Below, in pieces: positions 1 through 5,255 of a stretch of 5,255 nucleotides of DNA. Numbering within the stretch: the stretch's first letter is position 1; each line of letters opens with the position of its first letter. The translations under genes were made by a program, and so were the position numbers. The stretch comes from CALARM01 sp964431735 (GTDB lineage: Bacteria; Vulcanimicrobiota; SpSt-956; JAKJGF01): positions 1-5,255 of the forward strand of contig CAYSLJ010000276.1 in NCBI GenBank assembly GCA_964431735.1. Direction: 5' to 3'. The notes under the pieces were generated by a model. It made no database searches, had not been told where the DNA came from, and saw nothing but the letters and a program-made list of their open reading frames with translations.

Positions 1-173
1 TATTCAGGATGATATAAATATTATTTTCCTTGATGATTATATAAATTAACTCTTTAATCAATTCTTTAATTTCCTCAATCATAAGGCCTGTGTATTTTAC
101 GATCAGGTTGATGTCAACTTTATCTTCCAGCATTTTATGTGCCATTTCCAATCTATTTTTTTTCTATTCCTTT
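1..173 (-). pseudogene. Decayed 3' fragment of an Rpn-family nuclease gene
   Basis: Read on the minus strand, positions 145 downwards give MAHKMLEDKVDINLIVKYTG, continuing LMIEEIKELIKE. This is the C-terminal helical tail typical of Rpn/YhgA-like recombination-promoting nucleases (PD-(D/E)XK, formerly Transposase_31). The same tail occurs in the gene at the right end of the window. The nuclease core is absent: upstream of the tail only one trace of a GIEK repeat remains (about 160-173), after which the sequence turns into AT-rich non-coding DNA. A run of eight T at 156-163 (seven in the other copy) shifts the frame and puts an in-frame TAG at 164-166. At the other end, homology stops near position 50. 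The frame then stays open to the left edge with an AT-rich, probably meaningless extension, so the original stop is also lost. Best read as a truncated, frameshifted pseudogene, although a short peptide starting at 145 could still be made. Confidence 0.8.
50..173. repeat. Left copy of a ~124-bp direct repeat (Rpn 3' end)
   Basis: This stretch aligns to 5099-5221 in the same orientation. By eye there are six mismatches and one single-base length difference in the T run (8 versus 7). The match begins at CTCTTT and ends at CTATTCCTTT. It covers the Rpn C-terminal tail coding region and brackets the two-gene unit with its partner copy. Confidence 0.9.
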
Positions 174-289
174 AAAAAATAAATAAAAATTTTTTTGGAA
201 AATTGAATTTTTTCGACTCTTATATTTATAGAGGAAGTTTTTTTAGAAAGTAAAGTAATTAAATAATTTTATTAAAGAAAAACTAATCT
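174..289 (+). promoter_or_regulatory. AT-rich leader and possible promoter of the FlhA/FliG-like gene
   Basis: This stretch between the left Rpn remnant and the first gene is almost entirely A and T and has no coding potential. A weak sigma70-like arrangement can be drawn: TTGAAT at 203-208, 17 bases, then TTATAG at 226-231. TATATT at 221-226 with TTGGAA at 195-200 (20-base spacing) is a poorer alternative. In such AT-rich DNA these matches are expected by chance, so the exact promoter is uncertain. The promoter of the two-gene unit most probably lies somewhere here, since nothing upstream on this strand is coding. No convincing Shine-Dalgarno precedes the ATG at 290; the nearest purine-rich stretch, GAGGAAG at 231-237, is too far away. 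Confidence 0.3.
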
Positions 290-1591
290 ATGAAAAAAAA
301 GAAACATGTCACTGCATACCATAATGAACTTGATAAAAATGCCGAAGAGATAGCCTCTCTTCTTCCGAAGGATTTAATTACCATTGAAGGAGGAGAGGAT
401 ATCCTTCACATTTTCCATAAAAAACCCTTCTCCGAACGGCTCGCAGGTATAAGAAAACATATCCTCTCAAAAACAGGCTTCATAACCCCTTTCATTAAAT
501 TCTCATCCGGCAAATCGTGCCGGCCCGGCAGTTATCTCATAAAAATCAAAAATGTCTATGTTGCCGGAGGAGACATATACCCTGATAAACTGCTCCTTAT
601 GGCTACTCCTGACGTAATCAATTCTCTGGACGGAATAAAATGTTATGACCCTGTATATAACAGTCCTGCACTGTGGGTAGACAGAAAGGGAGGAATAGAT
701 AAAAAATGCTGTAATATTTTCGACTCTATGAGCGTAATTGCCACTCATATTGCTGAAACGGTAAAAAAGCATATTCATGATCTCTTTGAGATAAATCAAA
801 CTGATTGTTTGCTGGAAATTGTGGAAAAAGTGAATTCAGGCCTTATACATGACATATATCCTTCTCTTTTTTCTTTAAGGGAAATTCATAAAATTCTCAG
901 CCTTTTACTTGACGAGCATGTTTCTATAAGAAATCTTCCCGTTATACTTGATGCGCTCCTTCATAATGCGGAGACCGAAGACCTGTTTAAACTTGCAGAA
1001 TATGTAAGAGAAGCCATCGGGGAACAGTTATATAGAGAATATCTTGACGGTGAAGGTGTTCTTCATGTGATAGACACACCGCCAGAAGTTGGGAATATTA
1101 TTATAAAAGCTGTCAGAGAGACTGATTTCGGTGATTTTCTTCAACTGAATCCTTTTTCAGAGAAATTAATCCTTCAGTCTCTGAAAAAGAAAATAGCCAT
1201 TTTTATAAACAGGGGATTACACCCTGTAATACTGTGTTCTCCACCTGTAAGAAGGCATATGAAAAAACTTGCAGATAAAATATGTCCTTCTGTTCCTGTT
1301 ATATCCTATAGAGAAACGTCAGGGAAAGTAAAAGTAAAAAAGGTGGCCTCTTTGAATTTATTCGAGAACGGTTCTCCCGGCGGGATAAATTTCGACAGAT
1401 TAAGTGTAATGCAGAAGATGGCTGTTTTTATAATGGCCTATCCACCTGAAATAGCCTGCCATTTATTGAAGGAACTGGATGATAGAACTGTAAAAGCCAT
1501 AGCCTTTGAAATGGATAAACTGCCTGCAGTGCCTGTCGAAGTAAAGGTTAATACTATGGTTGAATTCCTGGATTTGAAAAACTGGGTTTGA
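290..1591 (+). CDS. Soluble FlhA/SctV cytosolic-domain protein fused to a FliG N-terminal-like domain
   Basis: Residues about 28-358 follow the whole cytosolic domain of the FHIPEP family (FlhA/SctV), the export-gate ring that receives chaperone-substrate complexes in flagellar and type III secretion. Landmarks in order are RLAGIRKHILSKTGF (50-64), the YLIKIKNVYVAGGDIYP block (82-98), PALWVD (126-131), SVIATHIAE (148-156), SLREIHKILSLLLDEHVSIR (195-214) followed by NLPVILDAL, and the ending SYRETSGKVKV (339-349). Canonical FlhA is near 690 residues with eight membrane helices in its first half; these are absent here, so the protein should be cytoplasmic. Residues about 367-428 (LSVMQKMAVFIMAYPPEIAC, LLKELDD, then LPAVPVEVKV) resemble the FliG N-terminal domain, which binds the MS-ring protein FliF. 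ATG 290 is the first possible start, because an in-frame TAA lies at 284-286. The next Met is residue 104, inside the domain. The domain calls come from recognising sequence patterns; the FlhA part is very secure, the FliG part likely. The adaptor role is inference. Confidence 0.88.
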   Translation: MKKKKHVTAYHNELDKNAEEIASLLPKDLITIEGGEDILHIFHKKPFSERLAGIRKHILSKTGFITPFIKFSSGKSCRPGSYLIKIKNVYVAGGDIYPDKLLLMATPDVINSLDGIKCYDPVYNSPALWVDRKGGIDKKCCNIFDSMSVIATHIAETVKKHIHDLFEINQTDCLLEIVEKVNSGLIHDIYPSLFSLREIHKILSLLLDEHVSIRNLPVILDALLHNAETEDLFKLAEYVREAIGEQLYREYLDGEGVLHVIDTPPEVGNIIIKAVRETDFGDFLQLNPFSEKLILQSLKKKIAIFINRGLHPVILCSPPVRRHMKKLADKICPSVPVISYRETSGKVKVKKVASLNLFENGSPGGINFDRLSVMQKMAVFIMAYPPEIACHLLKELDDRTVKAIAFEMDKLPAVPVEVKVNTMVEFLDLKNWV

Positions 1592-1616
1592 ATTCACAGT
1601 TATTCATGAGAAACCT

Positions 1617-1646
1617 CGCGTCACGCGTTACGCGTCACGCGTCACG
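1617..1646. repeat. GC-rich heptamer tandem repeat, CGCGTCA x4
   Basis: Four back-to-back copies of a 7-bp unit are present: CGCGTCA, CGCGTTA, CGCGTCA, CGCGTCA, then CG. The composition is strikingly GC-rich against AT-rich surroundings. The self-complementary hexamer ACGCGT appears three times at 7-bp spacing (1623, 1630, 1637). The array sits in the spacer between the two genes, upstream of the ribosome binding site. It resembles the short tandemly repeated sequences seen between genes in some bacteria; its function is unknown. Confidence 0.9.
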
Positions 1647-1656
1647 ATAATAAAAT

Positions 1657-1663
1657 AAGGAGG
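1657..1663 (+). promoter_or_regulatory. Strong Shine-Dalgarno of the 1064-aa gene
   Basis: AAGGAGG, nine bases before the ATG at 1673, is an essentially perfect anti-16S complement and fixes that start. It contrasts with the upstream gene, which has no visible Shine-Dalgarno, so the second gene may be translated much more strongly. Confidence 0.9.
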
Positions 1664-1672
1664 AAATTTATT

Positions 1673-4600
1673 ATGAAATCAGACAGATATTTACTCGATA
1701 TTGAAGGAAATCTTTATCTTTTTACGGATAAAGATATATTAAAGGATTATCTCTTATCAGAAAAGGATATAGAAGATGAAATAAATTCTTCTGAGCAAAA
1801 GGTATGTTATGAAAATTTTCTTATTATTTTTGACTCTGAAAATCTCTATGAAATTCCTGAAGAATTGGGTAGAAAATATATGCTCGGTCAGAGGAGACTA
1901 TCAGAAACACTTCTGGAAATTTCAAATATGTCTGTTTTGAATATAAAACCTGAGGAACTTAATCTTTTAACTCCTGTAATATATAAGATATATGAAGAAG
2001 AAGTTCTTTCTCTCTGTGAAAAAGAAGAATATGATGATGTAAGGCTCTATACAGTTACTGCTATAAATAATAAACATGTAAAACCACAGACAAAACCGGC
2101 TCAGATAAAAAGTGCTCTTAATAATCAGAAAGAAGTTAAATCAATTAAACAGGAGACCCAGCAGGCTGTCGGTAAAGCCCCTGTTACTGATCATCAGGTC
2201 AAGCAGGCAGATACTTTCAGAGCCTCCACACAGGAAGAAAATGAAGAGAAATCTTTTTTTTCCAGCATTAAAAATCTTGCCAGACGATGGTCAGATAAAT
2301 CTTTACATCATGTGGGAGCAAATTTTTCCGGCAATTACTCTGCAGGAAAAAATGGAATTAAAGTAGATGAAACAATTGGAGATAGAGCAACTTTTCAGAC
2401 TGAAGAATATAAAGAAATTGAAGGACAAAATTTTTCTGCAGAAAGTGATATTAAAAATGAACTTTCAGCTGAAGAAAAAGGAAGTTTTAACAGAGAAATC
2501 TCTATAGACGAAAGAGGTTTAAATACTGATTTGAATTTATCATTGCAAAATAAGGGTGACCTGAAAAGTAAAAGAGAAGATAAGTTCAGTGGAGAAAACT
2601 ATGAAGTTTCAGGGAATGTTGAAGCCGGTATTCATTATGAAAATACTGCAGAGTCGGATTATAACTTGAATTTGAATAATGGTATTAAAATTCAGAGTGG
2701 AGGCTCTGTCAGTTCAGCTATAAATCCTTTTATGAATATGTCTCTGAGTGGCAAAAAAGAAGGTGAAGAAGATAAAAGCGGAGGGATAAATACGGGGCTT
2801 AATATGAAAAGCGATATGAATGGAAAAAATACCTTCGAAGTGACAGGAAATAATATTGAACTTGGTACCAGAGGTTCATTAAATACATCTTTTCAGGCAG
2901 GTAATATTGATATTTCAAAGTTTGGATATAATTATGAAACAAATATTTCTAAGAGCGGAATTAGAAATAAAGACGAATTGAATATTGGCTTTCCTTCAGG
3001 AATTATGTCCAGTTTATTGAATGTGGGGAAAGAAAATCTTAAAGGTGAAGTCGGTGTGGAAGCTATTAAAGGTAATATAAATGTGAATAAAAATTTTGAA
3101 GTCTCAAAAGATGCTTTTGAGATTGGTGGAGGTTTCAGTGCTGACGCATCTCTTGCATCGCTTACAGAAGCAGGGAAGGGTAGTTTTAAAACAAAGGCAG
3201 GTTCGGGAGTAAATATTGAAGTGTCAGGTTCCCAGGGAATTGATGCAGGCACAGGAGCAGAAGCAGGTCTCAGAATAGACAGGGAAGGTATACATATAAG
3301 AGGGGGAGTCCTGGGTAAACTGGGCCCCGGTGTGGATATTAAAGGACAGATAGATTTAAATCCTGAAGATTTGAAAAAGCCTGAATTCATAATAGGTTCT
3401 ATTCTGGGAGGAGCGGCAGGGCTTATAACAGGCCCTCTGGCAGTAAAAGGAGTGGAATATTTGAATGAAAATAATCTTAATCCTCTCAGTACCGGTGTAA
3501 ATGAAATTAAGAAATATTTTGATTCTCCTGATATTAATCCTCTGAAAAGAGGGCCTGCTATAGACACTACTGACACAACAGATATAGATAACACAATTGT
3601 TAAATCTTTAGCTTTGAGTGATATGAAATTCGGGGAAAAGAAAACCATTAAGGGAGATTTCCTTGCAAAGCTTGGTATAGGCGCAGGAGGAATCGGGGAA
3701 GCTTATATTGGTTCAGGGCAGAAATATTCCCTTGTCTTTGAACGTGATAAAAAAGATCCGAATAAATTTGTTATGACAATTGAATCGGGAGGACAGGGGA
3801 AAATTGGAGGCGCCATCCATCCTGAAGGAATACCTCTTCAGGAAAAAAATAAATATTCACTGGAAGATAAAATGAAAATGTCTTTTGATTTAGATCTCTC
3901 TAAAAAGGGAGAAGCAAAAGATATGCTCGGTTTTATAGCTCATGAAAGGGCAATAAACACCCTGATAGCTGCAGACCCGACTAAAGTAACAGGTGCTGTA
4001 AATACAGCAGGTTTAATAGGTGTAGAACAAATACCGGGTTTTGATATACCGGGTGAACCTCTTGAATTTATTAAAAACCATTTTAAGTCTGCTGAATTTA
4101 ATCTTTCAGGAGGTAAAACGTCTGATACAGAGATTGGAAAGATTATCGGTATTGACAGGGAAATGGCTTCGAAAATAACAGGAGGGGGGAAGGTGGAAAA
4201 ACATGATGATGGTTCCTGGAGTATGACTGAATCCCTGAGTGGAGAAAGGGAAATAAATACGGGACTTTTTTTGAAAGGTTCTATTGATAAAGGTATAAAA
4301 GCCGGAGGAAGTGTAAATACAGATATAGCAGAAGAGAGCGGTAAATTTTCTCTTGAAAATGTTACTACAGTAAATAAAGATGGAAGTAAAAAAGAAGAAC
4401 TGTTATTGAAATTGAATATGGAAGGAAATATGGAAACAGAAAAAGGTTCTGAACTGGAAATGTCTGTAACCATGGGTAATTTGATGAAAAATCTTCCTTC
4501 TGATACAGGGACTGAATTACAGAGTGCCATAAATGATAAAGATTATGATAGAGTATCCAGGATTTTTGAAGAAAAAGTAATGAATAGTTTTTACAATCCT

Positions 4601-4867
4601 GAACTTGAACTGAATGGAACATACAGAACTTTTAAAAGAAGCAATGTGGAAGTTGGCCTTACCGGAGGCTGGAAGGCAGGAAAGAATATAGGTGTTGATA
4701 TGAAAACAGAGATTGAAAATGAACTTCCTCTTTCCTCTTTCGAAGGAAGGATGTATCTGAGTAAAGAAGAGATAAAGCTGGGATTAGAAGGAGAAACTAT
4801 TAAATGGTCTGATTTTCTTCAGGAAAAAAAGGATATATCTGATAATATTATAATACCATCTTTTTGA
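1673..4867 (+). CDS. 1064-aa leaderless beta-rich protein with glycine zipper; possible type III-type export substrate
   Basis: I do not recognise this protein as a whole. Residues 1-128 look like a compact mixed alpha/beta domain starting MKSDRYLLDIEGNLYLF and holding the only two cysteines (45 and 115). Residues 130-195 are a Gln/Lys/Thr/Glu-rich linker. Residues about 212-560 and 640-1045 are glycine-, serine- and asparagine-rich with alternating polar/hydrophobic residues, suggesting many short beta strands. A hydrophobic segment at 572-592 separates them and carries a glycine zipper (G575, G579, G583, G587). A DTTDTTDID spacer follows at 631-639. There is no signal peptide, no obvious catalytic motif and no cysteine after 115, which suits a secreted or surface protein exported without Sec. 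It starts 81 bp after the FlhA/FliG-like gene on the same strand, so the two are probably co-transcribed. The N-domain plus linker could be an export and chaperone-binding region; alternatives are an intracellular scaffold or a toxin-like protein. The coding call is firm, the function is open. Confidence 0.75.
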   Translation: MKSDRYLLDIEGNLYLFTDKDILKDYLLSEKDIEDEINSSEQKVCYENFLIIFDSENLYEIPEELGRKYMLGQRRLSETLLEISNMSVLNIKPEELNLLTPVIYKIYEEEVLSLCEKEEYDDVRLYTVTAINNKHVKPQTKPAQIKSALNNQKEVKSIKQETQQAVGKAPVTDHQVKQADTFRASTQEENEEKSFFSSIKNLARRWSDKSLHHVGANFSGNYSAGKNGIKVDETIGDRATFQTEEYKEIEGQNFSAESDIKNELSAEEKGSFNREISIDERGLNTDLNLSLQNKGDLKSKREDKFSGENYEVSGNVEAGIHYENTAESDYNLNLNNGIKIQSGGSVSSAINPFMNMSLSGKKEGEEDKSGGINTGLNMKSDMNGKNTFEVTGNNIELGTRGSLNTSFQAGNIDISKFGYNYETNISKSGIRNKDELNIGFPSGIMSSLLNVGKENLKGEVGVEAIKGNINVNKNFEVSKDAFEIGGGFSADASLASLTEAGKGSFKTKAGSGVNIEVSGSQGIDAGTGAEAGLRIDREGIHIRGGVLGKLGPGVDIKGQIDLNPEDLKKPEFIIGSILGGAAGLITGPLAVKGVEYLNENNLNPLSTGVNEIKKYFDSPDINPLKRGPAIDTTDTTDIDNTIVKSLALSDMKFGEKKTIKGDFLAKLGIGAGGIGEAYIGSGQKYSLVFERDKKDPNKFVMTIESGGQGKIGGAIHPEGIPLQEKNKYSLEDKMKMSFDLDLSKKGEAKDMLGFIAHERAINTLIAADPTKVTGAVNTAGLIGVEQIPGFDIPGEPLEFIKNHFKSAEFNLSGGKTSDTEIGKIIGIDREMASKITGGGKVEKHDDGSWSMTESLSGEREINTGLFLKGSIDKGIKAGGSVNTDIAEESGKFSLENVTTVNKDGSKKEELLLKLNMEGNMETEKGSELEMSVTMGNLMKNLPSDTGTELQSAINDKDYDRVSRIFEEKVMNSFYNPELELNGTYRTFKRSNVEVGLTGGWKAGKNIGVDMKTEIENELPLSSFEGRMYLSKEEIKLGLEGETIKWSDFLQEKKDISDNIIIPSF
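3383..3448 (+). other. Glycine-zipper hydrophobic segment inside the 1064-aa protein
   Basis: Codons 571-592 encode EFIIGSILGGAAGLITGPLA plus VK. Glycines at 575, 579, 583 and 587 give an exact GxxxGxxxGxxxG pattern in the only strongly hydrophobic stretch of the protein. Such zippers are common in helices that pack tightly in membranes or insert as pores. It is long enough for one membrane helix, though the small residues and Pro588 make it only moderately hydrophobic. Confidence 0.6.
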
Positions 4868-5012
4868 TTCACTGGAGCTGAAGGCGTTAATTCGACTGGA
4901 AGATGTGCATCTGGCACAGGTATTAAATTACATGAAAGCTTACAGGCTTGAAGCCGGTCTGCTTATCAAATTCTGGAGTAAAAGTTTAACTTTTAAACGA
5001 TTGGTTGTCTGA
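4866..5012 (+). pseudogene. 3' remnant of a GxxExxY-family (PDDEXK_3) gene
   Basis: In the frame one base ahead of the 1064-aa gene, translation from 4872 gives LELKALIRLEDVHLAQVLNY, then MKAYRLEAGLLIKFWSKSLT and FKRLVV, stop at 5010-5012. This is the C-terminal third of GxxExxY proteins, small PD-(D/E)XK nuclease-fold proteins usually near 125 residues. The E-L-K of the active-site strand is kept, while the N-terminal part with the family's name-giving motif is missing. The usual LINFG is altered to LIKFW. The homology begins within a few bases of the preceding gene's TGA, and the frame is closed by TAA at 4851-4853, so there is no room for an intact start. It is a truncated relic; whether the 1064-aa gene inserted into it or was joined by deletion cannot be told. 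Confidence 0.82.
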
Positions 5013-5022
5013 ACTATGAATT

Positions 5023-5067
5023 AAAGGATTACACAGATTAAGCCATTGAAAATCCGTGTAATCCTTT
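5023..5067. terminator. 17-bp-stem palindrome between convergent genes; possible bidirectional terminator
   Basis: AAAGGATTACACAGATT (5023-5039) pairs with AATCCGTGTAATCCTTT (5051-5067) apart from one A/C mismatch, leaving an 11-base loop. Flanking TTAA on both sides extends it with one bulge. It sits between plus-strand genes and the convergent minus-strand Rpn gene, where a shared terminator would be expected. A T-rich run (TTTTAAT) follows on the plus strand and is mediocre. The GATTACAC/GTGTAATC core looks like a dispersed intergenic repeat, so it may be a repeat element rather than, or as well as, a terminator. Confidence 0.5.
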
Positions 5068-5086
5068 TAATCAATGATCCATCCCG

Positions 5087-5255
5087 TTAATCCCTGCCCT
5101 CTTTCATCAATTCCTTGATTTCCTCAATCATAAGGCCTGTGTATTTTACGATCAGGTTGAGGTCAACTTTATCTTCGAGCATTTTATGTGCCATTTCCAT
5201 TCTATTTTTTTCTATTCCTTTTTCTATTCCTTTTTCTATTCCTTTTTCTATTCCT
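5087..5255 (-). CDS. Rpn-family recombination-promoting nuclease, C-terminal end (partial)
   Basis: The minus strand reads from the window edge as GIEKGIEKGIEKGIEK, NRMEMAHKMLEDKVDLNLIV, KYTGLMIEEIKELMKEGRD and stops at TAA (5089-5087). Only the last 55 residues are visible; the start and the nuclease core lie beyond the right edge. The charged tetrapeptide repeats followed by a K/E-rich helical tail are a hallmark of Rpn/YhgA-like proteins, PD-(D/E)XK nucleases. Members in E. coli promote RecA-independent recombination and have been linked to toxicity and phage defence. The visible reading frame is intact, unlike the left copy, so the gene may be functional. It converges on the two-gene unit with a palindrome between them. 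Family assignment rests on the tail alone, but the match is characteristic. Confidence 0.82.
   Translation of the reverse strand, partial: GIEKGIEKGIEKGIEKNRMEMAHKMLEDKVDLNLIVKYTGLMIEEIKELMKEGRD
5099..5221. repeat. Right copy of the ~124-bp direct repeat
   Basis: Partner of 50-173, same orientation, starting CTCTTTCATC and ending CTATTCCTTT. It encodes the intact Rpn tail. Relative to the left copy it has seven rather than eight T in the homopolymer, which keeps the frame open. Confidence 0.9.
5211..5255. repeat. 12-bp tandem repeat coding for GIEK in the Rpn gene
   Basis: Perfect units TCTATTCCTTTT occur at 5211-5222, 5223-5234 and 5235-5246, with nine bases of a fourth before the window ends. 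On the minus strand each unit encodes one Gly-Ile-Glu-Lys. Because the unit is a multiple of three, copy number can change without breaking the frame. The array may continue past the edge. Confidence 0.95.

Noticed and set aside
503..799. 98-codon open frame on the minus strand
   Set aside because: It is antisense to the secure FlhA-like domain and shows no family resemblance.
290..1591. Ordinary full-length flhA or sctV gene
   Set aside because: The first ~330 residues with eight membrane helices are absent. An in-frame TAA lies six bases before the ATG, and upstream DNA is non-coding and AT-rich.
2112..2366. 84-codon plus-strand open frame
   Set aside because: It is an alternative frame within the linker-coding part of the 1064-aa gene, and its Arg/Leu-rich translation looks random.
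2932..3648. 238-codon open frame on the minus strand
   Set aside because: It lies wholly inside the 1064-aa gene. Its Ser/Pro/Ile/Phe-rich translation is what the complement of a purine-rich Gly/Lys/Glu-coding strand gives, and it has no domain pattern.
3940..4530. 196-codon open frame on the minus strand
   Set aside because: Same antisense shadow of the purine-rich gene: low-complexity Ser/Pro/Phe content and no recognisable motif.
4846..4867. C-terminal Phe of the 1064-aa protein as an outer-membrane barrel signal
   Set aside because: The last residues are IIPSF. The alternating aromatic pattern of barrel signals is missing, a proline sits near the end, and there is no N-terminal signal peptide for the Sec route.
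1..5255. Insertion sequence or composite transposon bracketing the unit
   Set aside because: The flanking repeats are direct copies of an Rpn gene end. I see no terminal inverted repeats, DDE transposase or target-site duplication.
5211..5255. CRISPR array
   Set aside because: The 12-bp units are contiguous with no spacers and encode an in-frame GIEK repeat.

Overview
This is an AT-rich bacterial window carrying a two-gene plus-strand unit. The unit is bracketed by remnants of PD-(D/E)XK nuclease-type genes and low-complexity repeats. I cannot name the species. Multiple Rpn-family fragments, a GxxExxY remnant, dispersed 'GATTACAC'-type palindromes and secretion-apparatus homologues point to an uncultured, repeat-rich Gram-negative-type lineage (something like Eremiobacterota or a similar candidate phylum is possible, but this is only an impression).

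Layout. Positions 1-173 (minus strand) hold a decayed 3' fragment of an Rpn-family recombination-promoting nuclease gene. Positions 174-289 are a very AT-rich leader. Positions 290-1591 encode a 433-aa soluble protein. It matches the complete cytosolic domain of the type III/flagellar export gate FlhA/SctV without its membrane domain, followed by a C-terminal segment that looks like the N-terminal domain of the flagellar switch protein FliG. An 81-bp spacer contains a GC-rich heptamer tandem repeat and a strong Shine-Dalgarno. Positions 1673-4867 encode a 1064-aa protein I do not recognise: a small N-terminal domain, a Gln/Lys/Thr-rich linker, then about 850 residues of glycine-rich, beta-strand-like sequence interrupted by one glycine-zipper hydrophobic segment. 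It has no signal peptide, and its only cysteines are near the N-terminus.

Right after its stop codon lies a 46-codon remnant of a GxxExxY protein (to 5012), then a 17-bp-stem palindrome (5023-5067). The 3' end of a second Rpn-family gene follows on the minus strand (5087 to the window edge), with in-frame 12-bp repeats coding for GIEK. The 3' part of this gene and the left-hand remnant form a direct repeat of about 124 bp (roughly 94% identical) that brackets the whole two-gene unit.

How the genes may work together (inference): FlhA cytosolic domains dock chaperone-substrate complexes during type III export, and FliG N-domains bind the basal-body MS-ring protein FliF. A soluble FlhA_C-FliG_N chimera next to a large leaderless beta-rich protein could therefore be a dedicated adaptor and its substrate for a flagellar or type III export machine encoded elsewhere. 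The chimera is well supported by motif recognition. The functional link to the 1064-aa protein rests only on gene order.
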